The notes under the pieces: model-generated | Database searches by the model: none | What the model was told of the DNA's origin: nothing | What the model saw: the letters and a program-made list of their open reading frames with translations, nothing else | NCBI RefSeq assembly: GCF_003410055.1 | Contig: NZ_QUZK01000041.1 | Span: forward strand, 110,001 to 174,000 | DNA from: Wenzhouxiangella sediminis | GTDB taxonomy: Bacteria > Pseudomonadota > Gammaproteobacteria > Xanthomonadales > Wenzhouxiangellaceae | Reading direction: 5' to 3' | DNA length: 64,000 nucleotides | Shown here: positions 40,148 to 48,708 of the stretch, in pieces | Layout: each line of letters starts with the position of its first letter | Position numbering within the stretch: the stretch's first letter is position 1 | Translations under genes and position numbers: made by a program

Positions 40148-41062
40148 TTATGCCGCCTCTGCAACCTCGCTTGTAGGCTCCTTCGGAATGATCGGCGGCA
40201 ACTTCTTTCGGCCTAGTGCATCGCGCAACGCCTGAGCCGGTGTTCGACCCTTCAGGCGATAGCCCTGATGGGTGCGCTTGAGGTTGTAGAAGGCCAGAAA
40301 CTCGTCCAGATCAGCCTGGATCTGAGCGGCTGATTCGTACCAGTTCTCACGGCCCTTGATGCGGAAGTGCTCATCGAGCAGAGTCCGGTTCATACGCTCC
40401 ACGAAGCCGTTGGTTCGCGGCGATCTGACCTTGGTTGTCCGGTGCTCGATGTCGTGCAAGGCCAGGAGCAGCTCGTAGGGATGCCCTTCGGGCTTGCCAC
40501 AGAACTCCCGGCCGTTGTCGGTCAGGATGGCCTGGATGGTGACACCCAGGGCATCGTAGAACGGCAGGACGCGGTCGTAGATCAGATCGGCGGCCGTGAT
40601 CGGCATCTTCGAGGTATAGACCTTGGCGAAGGCCAGGGAGCAGAAGGCGTCGATCACGACCTGGACGTAGATCTTGCCGACACCCTTGAGTTGGCCCCAG
40701 TAGAGCGTGTCCTGGTTTAGCAGCTCGCCGGGTGCGGAGGTCTCGACATGGCGCCTCCGGAACTCGGGAGAATGACGCTCCAGTAGCCGGATCTGCTCGT
40801 CGGAGAGGGCGAAGGTCTGCTCCTGGGCCTCGGCTTCCAGCCGCAGGAGGCGCTTGTAGCGCGTCTCCAGATCATGTCGCAGCCAGACGCCGCGTACCCC
40901 GGAGGGGCTGACGTCCACGCCCTCCAGCCGCAGGTCGTTGGCGACCCGCTGGGCGCCGTAGGTCGGCTTGGCCAGACAGAACTCGAGAATGCGCTTCTCG
41001 GTCGCTTCCGGCACCCGGTTCGGGTGCGGATTCCTGGGCCCGCGGCGCTGCTCGACCAGCAA
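40148..41062 (-). pseudogene. IS481-family transposase lacking its N-terminus
   Basis: The open frame gives 304 residues, and IS481 relatives of this type run to about 350. The DDE core is intact: first Asp in LLNQDTLYWGQLKGVGKIYV, second in AILTDNGREF, Glu in NGFVERMNRTLLDEHFR. The missing part is the N-terminal helix-turn-helix: the frame enters at LVEQRRGPRNPHPNRVPEAT, normally about 45 residues into the protein, and no HTH can be read upstream, where repeat sequence begins. A possible left end (TGTACAAGTTGAGTAATTAC) lies at 40099. The element is thus probably dead. It separates the ATPase gene from the repeat-rich part of the segment. Confidence 0.8.
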
Positions 41063-41095
41063 AAAACCAGGACAGCCACGAAATTTTTGGCGGAA

Positions 41096-41283
41096 GGGCC
41101 CTGTTCCTAGGTGGTTGGCGGCTCGGAATCTTCTGAGCGCGACGTCAGTCGGGCGCGAAATTGTCTATAAGGCGCTGGATTTTGGATCTTGGCCCGAAAT
41201 CGCCCATGAGGAGGCGCCCGGAACCGACGGTTTTGGGTGAAGTCCTGGTCAGGAGGGCGTTACCAGGGTATCGGCTGTTCTCG
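41096..41283 (-). repeat. Direct repeat 1 carrying a Y1-transposase 3' tail
   Basis: About 188 bp, from GGGCCCTGTTCCTAGG to ACCAGGGTATCGGCTGTTCT. It matches 42542-42721 in the same orientation with several small differences. Read on the minus strand, the last eight codons of the Y1 transposase remnant (ending QPIPW-stop) lie inside it; the rest is that gene's 3' flank. It contains an imperfect palindrome around AAGGCGCTGG ... ATCGCCC. Confidence 0.75.
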
Positions 41284-41715
41284 TAACTTCTTGAGCGCGA
41301 ACTCGCCGGATACACCCTTCATCCAGCGCTGGCCCAGATCGGCGGCCTTCTGCATCAAGGCCTCGGCCGAGCCGATCGCACGGTAGTAGCGGCTTTCGGT
41401 ACCCTGTACGCGCCGCATCCACTCGCGAGGGTGGTTTGCGACGCCCCATAGCGCTTCGGGCGGTCGTCCATCGGCCGCGGACAACTTGCCATGCTTCTCC
41501 CGGTGGGTTTGAAGGCCCGTCCAGCGGACAAGATCGACATAGCTGGGCTCTGTGAGGTCGGCTAGGGTGTCGACATCCAGTTCCGCAACCGGCTTGAGCG
41601 CCTGGTCCTTGGAAGGGCCGCCAAGCACCTTCAAAACGGCAGATCGAGTCGATTCGAGTCGCTGCCGGACGGAGGTATGCTCGGAGGCCCGGGGCGGTTC
41701 AGTGTCCCGGTTAGA
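41260..41715 (-). pseudogene. C-terminal fragment of a REP-associated (Y1) transposase
   Basis: About 151 codons, no complete domain. The reading frame gives TEPPRASEHTSVRQRLESTR, then LTEPSYVDLVRWTGLQTHRE, HPREWMRRVQGTESRYYRAI and AADLGQRWMKG. This order (TSV-RxxE, YxxLVxWTG, then a final RYYRAIGSAE/LGQRWxxG) is what I know from the C-terminal extension of Y1_Tnp/RAYT transposases. The catalytic HUH and Tyr part, expected upstream, is absent, because the frame meets a stop codon at 41716. Hence a remnant. Family call rests on memory of the pattern and should be checked by a profile search. Confidence 0.6.
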
Positions 41716-41831
41716 CTAGTTATCGATGGAGACCAGATAACTGTCTTCGATGAAAATGGCTAGATTATTGAGGAAGTCGATGGGTGCTATTGAATCGCTA
41801 AGCGCCAAGTCTTGCTTTCTGGAGGTTGGTT

Positions 41832-42359
41832 ATGAATCGCTTTGCCTACATTTTTATACTTGCGATCTTCCTGATGGCCATCTGGAAAGAGGCTGTTCCA
41901 GGTGAGTCTGCTTTTGACCCTGCATGCCCTACCCCTTCCAGCGAAGTGGAAGAGCATATGATGCGTTTCAAGACTGCCAGCGCATACTGGGACAACGACA
42001 AGGCAAAGAGAGCCCTTGCCAACATTGAGCCATTAGCGCTAACTGATAAATCGGATCGCGGGACCTGTGAGCGTTTGTGGGACGGGGTTGCCCGAATGCT
42101 GGCAATCCGAACTCAACGTGATGGCGCTGAGTACTTCAAATACGACTTTGGCTTCTACAGGTATGGAGAATATTATGCAGTTGCCTTGGTTGAAAATCCA
42201 ATCGATCCTAATCGCAAAGATGTTCATCCCCTAGAAAGGGTGCATCCGGGGGGCGAATCCAGCATCGTTCTCTTCAACTCTGATCTGCAAAGGTTGGGTG
42301 CTTACGACTATCGCGGGATTTCATTTGATGAAGATCCGGACTTGGTTTTGAGGCAATAG
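41832..42359 (+). CDS. Small secreted protein of unknown function
   Basis: A 175-residue protein with a signal-like start (MNRFAYIFILAIFLMAIWKE). The mature part is mixed-charge with a central helical stretch (SSEVEEHMMRFKTASAYWDN near 33-52) and a beta-like end (EYYAVALVENPIDPNRKDVH, SSIVLFNSDLQRLGAYDYRG). Two cysteines occur. GGAGG six bases before the ATG supports the start. Lies between the two direct repeats in the AT-richer segment. No homologue recognised; it could be a cargo gene. Confidence 0.65.
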   Translation: MNRFAYIFILAIFLMAIWKEAVPGESAFDPACPTPSSEVEEHMMRFKTASAYWDNDKAKRALANIEPLALTDKSDRGTCERLWDGVARMLAIRTQRDGAEYFKYDFGFYRYGEYYAVALVENPIDPNRKDVHPLERVHPGGESSIVLFNSDLQRLGAYDYRGISFDEDPDLVLRQ

Positions 42360-42380
42360 ACGCGGAATTCGTTAGTCAGA

Positions 42381-42455
42381 AACCAAGGCGCCCAAGAAAA
42401 CTCGGACTGAATCGCTCTTGGCCCGGTCGGTGACACTTTGGGCGCTTCTGAGAGT
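42381..42455. repeat. Repeat D, copy 1
   Basis: About 75 bases with CTGAATCGCTCTTGGCCCGG and GTCGGTGACACTTTGGGCGC. A diverged copy is at 43410-43492 (CTGAATCGCCCTCGTCCCGG). Copies share about two thirds of bases by eye. The rest of the 515-base spacer 42360-42874 is repeat 2 plus a GC hairpin (42839-42866, GCCGGCCCGG with CCGGGCCGGC) that could terminate the next gene. Confidence 0.5.
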
Positions 42456-42541
42456 GGGCTGATTTGGGCGCGAGATCGGCTATTGGTTCCGTGGCTCAAG
42501 TTCTAACAGAATCCGGGGCTCCCACGAGACATCTGGCTGAC

Positions 42542-42721
42542 GGGCCCAGTTCCTAGGTTGTAACAGCTCGAGTTCTTCTGAGTGCTGGGTCAATGGGACG
42601 AGAAACTGTCTGTAAGGCGCTGGATCTTGGCCCGAAAGCGCCTATGAGGAGGCGACCGGCGCCGCCGGCTCCGGGCGAAGTCTTGGTCGGGCAGGCACTA
42701 CCAGGGTATTGGCTGTTTGCG
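42542..42721 (-). repeat. Direct repeat 2
   Basis: About 180 bp homologous to 41096-41283. It also ends with ACCAGGGTATTGGCTGTTTG, which on the minus strand encodes the tail KQPIPW-stop of the same transposase type, so the repeats are the 3' ends of two transposase-linked elements. Its perfect 6-base palindrome arms read GGCGCT and AGCGCC. Confidence 0.75.
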
Positions 42722-42874
42722 CCGAGCCTAGTACATTTTCCGTCGACTTGCAGACGAACGCATGCCAGTGCGAGAAACCTGTCTCCCGCAGCCGGAGGAT
42801 CCAGTGTAGTGATGAAATCTTGGACTGGTTTGATGATGCCGGCCCGGCGAAGCACCGGGCCGGCGCGTTTCCGT

Positions 42875-43267
42875 TTACTCGATGTCGAGGTCGTCCATCA
42901 AGTCTTGGACGGCGTTCTGGACCATCTCGACGGCTTGCGTGCAGGTGGGCGCCGTTGCCTCGATAGTGACTTCCGTGCCACCCGGGCTGCCCACGGTTGC
43001 ACTGGCCGTGCAGCTGGTGTTCAGTGTGCTGAAGTCGCCGTCGTTGCTCATTGACTGGTCGACCGAGACGTCGGTGATGCGCGCGCCCTTGGCAGAAGTG
43101 ATCCGCTCCAGAGAATCCTGGAAGGAGACCAGAGCGTCCTCCGCCTCAGCGCTCAACTTCGCGCCGAAATCGACATCGCCTTGACCGTTCGCAGGCGAGG
43201 CAATGGCCTGCGGACCTGCGGCGGCGAGCGCGGTGAATACGAACAGAAGAATGTTCAAAAATTTCAT
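42875..43267 (-). CDS. Small periplasmic/secreted protein of unknown function
   Basis: A 130-residue protein with signal peptide MKFLNILLFVFTALAAAGPQ. The mature part is acidic: an early helix (SAEAEDALVSFQDSLERITS), then strand-rich DVSVDQSMSNDGDFSTLNTS with two cysteines in TSCTASATVG and TAPTCTQAVEM, and a C-terminal acidic helix (VQNAVQDLMDDLDIE). GGAGG precedes the ATG by about seven bases. No family recognised. GC content returns to host-like values here. Confidence 0.68.
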   Translation of the reverse strand: MKFLNILLFVFTALAAAGPQAIASPANGQGDVDFGAKLSAEAEDALVSFQDSLERITSAKGARITDVSVDQSMSNDGDFSTLNTSCTASATVGSPGGTEVTIEATAPTCTQAVEMVQNAVQDLMDDLDIE

Positions 43268-43578
43268 TGAAATCCTCCTACCGAATTTGATGCGTGAACC
43301 CCTTTTGCGCCAACTCGAGTTCAACATTTGGGACGCTAACATTCGCCGTCGAATAGCGTCAAAATCGCCCCCGACACTCAGGTTGGGCGCCGACTGAAAA
43401 CCCCGAGGGCGGAACCAAAGGAACCAGCACACTCAGGAAATCCCCGTCTGAATCGCCCTCGTCCCGGTTGGTGACGCTTGGGGTGTCCCTTCCCCTGGAA
43501 TCGGGCCGCGGAGATGCGCCATGGTGGGCGTCATGAGGAGCGGGTAGTCGGGCCGGTAGCACACCCGCTCCGAAGCTC
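43268..43578. other. 311-base spacer with repeat D, copy 2
   Basis: No gene. About 43410-43492 is the second copy of repeat D (GTTGGTGACGCTTGGGGTGT). The frame that crosses it on the minus strand (ending SPTGTRAIQTGIS) is similar in sound to the one crossing copy 1 (SPTGPRAIQSEF), which shows the repeats are related but does not make them genes. Confidence 0.6.
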
Positions 43579-44811
43579 TTACGCCGCCGAACCCCGGCGC
43601 GTCGCAGGGATTGTCGGTCTCGGCGCAAGCCGCATACCCATGAGCGGCTGAAGCCAGCGGACTCTGAGTAAGACGAAGTGATGAATCATGGCACAGCCGG
43701 CAATCGTGCCGGTGAGCACGAGCATGGCCTCGACCGGGCCGGGCAGGGACAACGGAATCAGCACTGCGGCGAGCGGTACGATCAGGCTCTGGTGGAGGAT
43801 GTACCAGGGATAGACTGCCCGGTTGGCATACGGCATCCAGCGCCTCGGCCGGTTCAGCCATGCGGCGGCGTAGCCGAGTATGGCCAGCAGCGCGTTCCAG
43901 GCGTAGAGCGCGTGGGCGCTGTCGGAGATTGCACGCCAATTCAGATCAGGTAATGCAGCCAGTTCTTCGGGTGGTAGCACGCGCCCGGCGATGCGAAGCG
44001 CCATGTAGATGCTCAGGCCGGTCATGGCCAGCGCGAGTGGGGCTCGCCGGTACTCGCGAGCCGCCGTCCACCATGCGCGCCGGCGGGCCAGGAAGAACCC
44101 GAACAGGAAGACCGGGAAGTACTTGGCGTGCTGGGCCCAGTCGCCGAGCAGCGCCTTGGTGTCGCCGAATTGCGGTTCGAGTACATACAGCACGAAAAAC
44201 CACCACAGCACGGGCAGCGTCACCAGGCAGGTGATGCCGATCCGTCCGACCGGCGCCTGCGTCTGTGCCGGGTTCGGGGTCCGGATCGCCCGCTGCAATG
44301 CCACGCCGGCCGCGAGCGCCAGCGTGTAGGTCCACAGGTAGGCCAGGTACCAGAGGTGATTCCAGGTCACCCCGAACTCGGCCCCGGCGAAGCCGCCGCC
44401 GGGCCAGGGCTTAAGCTGCAGGTACCGCAGCATGAACGCGCCGAAGCCGGCCTCGAATGCGCCGTTGGCGCGCGCTTCCACCCAGGCCTGGATCGGGACG
44501 ATGGCCAGCATGCCGAACACCAGCGGCACCAGCAACAGGCTGGTGCGGCGCAGTGCTATCCGGCCGGGGCGCAGTGCCAGTGCGCTCAAGCCTAGCGCCA
44601 GGCCCGAGACCAGAAAGATGAGCGGCATCCGCCAGCGGTTGATGGCCACCATGGGCCACTGCAGCCACTCCGCGGTGCTGGGGCTCTTGATGTGAAAGCC
44701 CCAATCGGCTACGTAGACCATGCCGACGTGGTAGAGGATCAGCAGTGCAAAGGCGCCGGTGCGCACGGCATCCACGTCGTGGCGTCTTTCTGAAGCGGTC
44801 AATCGGTCCAT
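43579..44811 (-). CDS. Acyltransferase 3 family membrane protein
   Basis: A 410-residue protein with about ten membrane helices. The N-terminus RRHDVDAVRTGAFALLILYH contains the catalytic-type D(V)DxxRxxA/H pattern of acyltransferase-3 (OpgC/OafB-like) enzymes, which move acyl groups onto extracytoplasmic sugars, peptidoglycan or glucans. Later segments TWNHLWYLAYLWTYTL and the terminal YPWYILHQSLIVP are also typical. ATG at 44811 is chosen because family homology starts at MDRLTASERRHD; the longer frame is not supported. Divergent from the LytTR gene, suggesting coregulation. Confidence 0.82.
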   Translation of the reverse strand: MDRLTASERRHDVDAVRTGAFALLILYHVGMVYVADWGFHIKSPSTAEWLQWPMVAINRWRMPLIFLVSGLALGLSALALRPGRIALRRTSLLLVPLVFGMLAIVPIQAWVEARANGAFEAGFGAFMLRYLQLKPWPGGGFAGAEFGVTWNHLWYLAYLWTYTLALAAGVALQRAIRTPNPAQTQAPVGRIGITCLVTLPVLWWFFVLYVLEPQFGDTKALLGDWAQHAKYFPVFLFGFFLARRRAWWTAAREYRRAPLALAMTGLSIYMALRIAGRVLPPEELAALPDLNWRAISDSAHALYAWNALLAILGYAAAWLNRPRRWMPYANRAVYPWYILHQSLIVPLAAVLIPLSLPGPVEAMLVLTGTIAGCAMIHHFVLLRVRWLQPLMGMRLAPRPTIPATRRGSAA

Positions 44812-44942
44812 GATCGAAGTCTGAGCGAGATTTGCGCTATCTTCCTGCGGCCGACTCCTGCCGGAAAGCGGCAAGGGACGAACCGTTGGCAGGCAGGGAC
44901 CAACCGCCGGATGGCGGGACGAAGCTCGGCTAGAATCGCGGC

Positions 44943-45824
44943 ATGCGAATGGATTCCCGATCATTCCTGGACTGGTACGCACCCTATCGGACAGGCTTCG
45001 AATGGGGGTTCTGGATCGTTCTCTACCTGGTCAACGGGGTCGCCAACAGCCTGGTCCGGGTGCTCGAGATCGAAGCCGCCGACTCCACGGCCCGCTGGGA
45101 GCCGATTGTCTGGGAATGTTCGAGCGCTCTGGCGCTACTGCTGCTGGTGTGGCCGGTGGTGGTGTTTACGCGCCACTGGGCCTGGAGTTGGTCGCACCCC
45201 GTCCGGTGGCTGGCCGGTCATGTCCTTGCCAGCGTCGTGTTTTCGCTCGCCCACGTGCTGCTGATGGTCGCGATGCGCGAAGTCGCCTATCGCCTGGCCG
45301 GCGGCAACTATGATTTCGGATACTGGCCGGGCGAGCTGGTCTACGAATACCTGAAGGATGCACGAACCTACGCCGGCATCGTGCTCTTCATCGAGGGCTA
45401 CCGCTTTATTCTCCGGCGCCTCGCCGGCGAGGCGCGCTGGCTCGACGCGCCGCCGGACGGCCGGCCCGACCGCGAGTCGGACGACGACGCAGCCGATGGC
45501 CCGCCCGACCATTGTGATCGCTTCCTGGTCAAGATGCTGGGCCGGGAATTCCTGGTGCCGGCCGCCGACATCGACTACGCGCAGGCCGCCGGCAACTACG
45601 TCAACCTGGTCGTCGGCAGGCGCGAGTACCCACTGCGGAGCACCATGAAAGGCCTTCTCGAGCGGCTCGATCCCGAGCGCTTCAGGCGGGTTCACCGCAG
45701 CTACCTGGTCCGGATCGACCGCGTCGCCGAAATCGAGCCGCTCGAAAGCGGCGATGCGAAGCTGAAGCTTGTCGATGGCACCGAGCTGCCGTGCTCGCGC
45801 AGCTACCGCTCCGGACTGACCTGA
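44943..45824 (+). CDS. Membrane-bound LytTR-family transcription regulator
   Basis: A 293-residue protein. Four membrane helices (about 18-40, 58-78, 87-113, 140-158) lie in front of a C-terminal LytTR DNA-binding domain (about 190-293): FLVKMLGREFLVPAADIDYA, AGNYVNLVVGRREYPLRSTM, and FRRVHRSYLVRIDRVAEIEP. Helix-plus-LytTR proteins are membrane-tethered regulators without a kinase partner. Divergent from the acyltransferase gene with 131 bases between, so it may control it. No operator could be located by eye. Confidence 0.85.
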   Translation: MRMDSRSFLDWYAPYRTGFEWGFWIVLYLVNGVANSLVRVLEIEAADSTARWEPIVWECSSALALLLLVWPVVVFTRHWAWSWSHPVRWLAGHVLASVVFSLAHVLLMVAMREVAYRLAGGNYDFGYWPGELVYEYLKDARTYAGIVLFIEGYRFILRRLAGEARWLDAPPDGRPDRESDDDAADGPPDHCDRFLVKMLGREFLVPAADIDYAQAAGNYVNLVVGRREYPLRSTMKGLLERLDPERFRRVHRSYLVRIDRVAEIEPLESGDAKLKLVDGTELPCSRSYRSGLT

Positions 45825-46032
45825 TCGAGAAAGCAGGGCATATAGGTCCAGCGTTCGCGGGGTTCGGTTCCCCGAACGGTCGAGTCAGTCAGGGCTTCGC
45901 TTTGAGCGCTGCGGTCTGAGGTTCCTGCCGACTACGGGTGGCGCTTGCAAGCCGTCAACAAAGAGATTACCGTCAACACAGGCGCTGTCGCAGCACGATC
46001 GGGGCCGCCCACTCAGCTTAAGGGAGACTGTT

Positions 46033-46284
46033 ATGGAAGGGATTCTGATCTGGTTGATTGTTGGGGGTATCGCGGGCTGGCTCGCGGGCTTGATCGTCAA
46101 GGGTGGTGGTCAAGGTATCTTGATCAACATCGTTGTCGGCATTGTCGGTGCGGTCATCGGCGGCTGGCTGTTCGGCCAGTTGGGCGTGGCTATCGGCACC
46201 GGCATACTCAACAGCATCGTCACCGCCGTGATCGGCGCGGTAATCCTGCTTCTCATCATCGGGATGATACGGGGCAAGCGCTGA
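46033..46284 (+). CDS. GlsB/YeaQ/YmgE-type stress-response membrane protein, copy 1
   Basis: An 83-residue protein of two or three hydrophobic helices (IWLIVGGIAGWLAGLIVKGG, IVGAVIGGWLFGQLGVAIG, AVIGAVILLLIIGMIRGKR), the YeaQ/YmgE (transglycosylase-associated) pattern, thought to sit in the inner membrane and be induced by stress. A near-twin lies at 57792. Upstream GGGAGAC lies close to the ATG. Monocistronic. Confidence 0.9.
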   Translation: MEGILIWLIVGGIAGWLAGLIVKGGGQGILINIVVGIVGAVIGGWLFGQLGVAIGTGILNSIVTAVIGAVILLLIIGMIRGKR

Positions 46285-46511
46285 GTCGAGCGCTGCGACA
46301 GATTCCGGCACCTGATCGGGCGTGGTCCTGCTCGGTCATTTCCTCGACAAACGCCCGTAGGGCACGCTCTCGGTTCCTGCCCCGCTGGATCATCCAGTGG
46401 CGGGTAGGTCCGCGTGCTGGCAGAAATTCATCGAGTCTCACGTAAGTTGAGAGCCATGCCTTCGAGGCCGTCTGCCTCGATATGATTTCATTCGCATTCT
46501 CTGGAGACAAC

Positions 46512-47768
46512 ATGCCGATACGTAGACTGGCTGTTTGCCGGCTATCGCCCGTTCTGTCCTGCGCCCTGATTGTTGCTTTCGGCAGCTTTCTTGCCACCAA
46601 CGCTTGTGGCGCATCGCCGATGACTTTCGTGGCGCCCGATGCCGCTGATGGGGACCTGTTCGGGACGGCGGTGGCGATGGATGCCGACCGCATTCTGGTC
46701 GGTGCGTCGTCCACCGACCTGGAGCGCGAGGACGTCGGTGCCGTCTATCTGTTCAGCACAGGCGGCGACAGCGCCGTTGAGCTGACGGCAACCTTGACGC
46801 CCGATGATGGCGAGTTGGCCGATGCGTTCGGTGCGTCAGTGGCCATCAGTGGCGATTCGGTTCTCGTCGGCGCGCCGCGGGTCATGCTGGGCGAACTCAA
46901 CGAAGGGGCCGCTTACCTGTTCGAGCGCGAAGGTGGAACGTGGCGTCAGGTGGCCAAGGTTCAACGCGAAAGCCCCGGGAAGAACGACATGGCCGGCGTG
47001 GCTGTGGCCCTGGACGGTGTGCTTGCGGTGGTCGGCGCGCCGGGCGCCGATTTCGTGGGTGAAGACTCCGGCGCGGCGCTGGTCTACGAGCGCGGCGACG
47101 AAGGATGGCAAAAAGTGATGGAGCTGGCGCCGGAGTCGGCCGGTGAGCGCTTCGGGTCGGCCGTTGCCGTGGATGGCGATCGCATCCTGATTGGTGCCAG
47201 CGGCAACGTGCCGGCCAAGGACACCAGCGGAAGCGCCTACGTGTTCGAGCGCAGCGGCGGTCAATGGCGACAGGTTGCACGCCTGACGCCCTCCGACGGT
47301 GCCGGTGGCGACGGCTTCGGTGATGCCGTGGCCCTGGAGGGCAGTCGTGCCGTGGTCGGAGCGCGCTTTGCCGACCTGGGCGGTAGTGATGAGGGCGCGG
47401 CCTATGTCTACGAGAAAGGCGACGACGGCTGGCGGGAAGTTGCCCGCTTGAGCGCGCCTGATCCGTCCGATCGCGACCAGTTTGGACATGCCGTGGCGCT
47501 GGTCGATGGCTTGGCCGTAGTGGGTGCGCCGCGTGTGGACGACCCGGAGCGTGATACCGGCGCGGTTTGGGTGTTCGCCCCGGGCGAGGCGGGCTGGACG
47601 ATGCGCGAGCGCCTGGCGCCGTCGGCAGCGGGCGCTTACGACCGTTTCGGGTCAGCGCTCGGCGCGGCAGCAGGCCGGGTGGTTATCGGGGCGCCGGAGG
47701 ATATTCCCGAGGACGCCGAGGGCGAAGTGGTTACGGGAACGGCTACGTTGTATATTCGCGCTCGCTGA
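46512..47768 (+). CDS. Secreted FG-GAP repeat protein, likely beta-propeller
   Basis: A 418-residue protein with a signal-like start (MPIRRLAVCRLSPVLSCALI). Six or so repeats of about 50 residues follow, each of the form DxFGxAVAxDGxxxLVGA then GAxYVFE and WxxVA: FGTAVAMDADRILVGASSTD, FGASVAISGDSVLVGAPRVM, FGSAVAVDGDRILIGASGNV, FGHAVALVDGLAVVGAPRVD. This is the FG-GAP/integrin-alpha-like propeller repeat, calcium-associated in relatives. Extracellular or periplasmic adhesion-like use is likely, but unproven. GGAG is about nine bases before the ATG at 46512. Monocistronic. Confidence 0.87.
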   Translation: MPIRRLAVCRLSPVLSCALIVAFGSFLATNACGASPMTFVAPDAADGDLFGTAVAMDADRILVGASSTDLEREDVGAVYLFSTGGDSAVELTATLTPDDGELADAFGASVAISGDSVLVGAPRVMLGELNEGAAYLFEREGGTWRQVAKVQRESPGKNDMAGVAVALDGVLAVVGAPGADFVGEDSGAALVYERGDEGWQKVMELAPESAGERFGSAVAVDGDRILIGASGNVPAKDTSGSAYVFERSGGQWRQVARLTPSDGAGGDGFGDAVALEGSRAVVGARFADLGGSDEGAAYVYEKGDDGWREVARLSAPDPSDRDQFGHAVALVDGLAVVGAPRVDDPERDTGAVWVFAPGEAGWTMRERLAPSAAGAYDRFGSALGAAAGRVVIGAPEDIPEDAEGEVVTGTATLYIRAR

Positions 47769-47863
47769 TGTCGCGCTAGGTGTTACCTTGAGCTGATCCC
47801 CAATCAGGTGGCCGGCTCGTAAGCCGGTGGCCGTGAAACCACTTCCGAGCGAGGAGTTCTACA

Positions 47864-48109
47864 ATGACGCATACCCCACATGAACTGGCCGAGGAGTTCC
47901 CCGAGTACGCGGAAACGATCCACCAGCTGAAAACCACCGACGCTCACTTCAAGAAGCTGGCCGAGGAGTACCACACGGTCAACCGGCAGGTCCACCGGAT
48001 GGAAACCGAGGTCGAGGCGGTCAGCAGCGACACCGAGAAGCAGGCCCGGGAACGTCGCCTTCATCTCAAGGACGAGATTGCCGAGTACCTGAAGCAGCAC
48101 GCCGGCTGA
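47864..48109 (+). CDS. YdcH family protein (DUF465)
   Basis: An 81-residue acidic coiled-coil protein: ELAEEFPEYAETIHQLKTTD then HFKKLAEEYHTVNRQVHRME and LHLKDEIAEYLKQHAG. This matches the DUF465/YdcH pattern of short, dimeric, soluble proteins of unknown function. Reading ends 22 bases before the convergent thioesterase. Confidence 0.85.
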   Translation: MTHTPHELAEEFPEYAETIHQLKTTDAHFKKLAEEYHTVNRQVHRMETEVEAVSSDTEKQARERRLHLKDEIAEYLKQHAG

Positions 48110-48130
48110 TCCCGGCACTGCGGGCGTGGC

Positions 48131-48505
48131 CTACCTGGAAAGCACATGGCTGGTCGTGACATCCGCGATCAGCTTCCCCTCTGCGCCCGTTACGGTGGTT
48201 CTGACCACGCTGACCGTTTTGCCTTTCTTGACGAAGACAGATCTGGCCCTGAAGTCTCCCTCCGATTGATTTGACAGAAAATTGGCGTTCAGCGAGATGG
48301 CGAGCGGAAACCCCTTCATCCCGGCTGAGGCCTCCATTTTTCCCATGACCAGCACACTGGCCGTGACATCCGCAAACCAGAGGATGGCCCCGGCATTGGC
48401 CACCCCGAATGGATTGTGGATTCCGGCCGTAACGGGCATCTCCGAAACGACCTCGGTAGTGCTCTGCTGGACAATGGTGAACTCGACATTTCCCTGAACT
48501 ATCAC
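48131..48505 (-). CDS. PaaI-family hotdog thioesterase
   Basis: A 124-residue single hotdog domain. The active-site helix region is GIHNPFGVANAGAILWFADV (Asn, Gly and Asp of the N-x-F-G / GA-x-x-x-x-AD pattern), followed by the strands FLSNQSEGDFRARSVFVKKG and VSVVRTTVTGAEGKLIADVT. Probably hydrolyses acyl-CoA, substrate not predictable. The frame could extend 5' a little; ATG of MIVQGNVEFT is taken because length and fold fit. Monocistronic, convergent with the YdcH gene. Confidence 0.8.
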   Translation of the reverse strand: MIVQGNVEFTIVQQSTTEVVSEMPVTAGIHNPFGVANAGAILWFADVTASVLVMGKMEASAGMKGFPLAISLNANFLSNQSEGDFRARSVFVKKGKTVSVVRTTVTGAEGKLIADVTTSHVLSR

Positions 48506-48708
48506 GACTCGGCTCCTTGTGGGTGGCGATTGGGAACGGACTTCTAGAGTACGACCGTGGGCCGCAAATCCAGGACTCCTGCAATTTTCAGCTCAAGTGG
48601 CGCGAAGGGCCAACTGCGGCTAATCTAATGGCGGTTTCGGTCTAGATTTCGGAAGCCCCGCATTCGGTGGCTTATTCCACCTATCGACAATAAAAAGGGA
48701 AAACCTCC

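Noticed and set aside
46256-46714. Minus-strand frame with a phrase reading like a transposase end (LDEFLPARGPTRHWMIQRG)
   Set aside because: No signature residues, and it overlaps the start of the FG-GAP gene. Insufficient to call.
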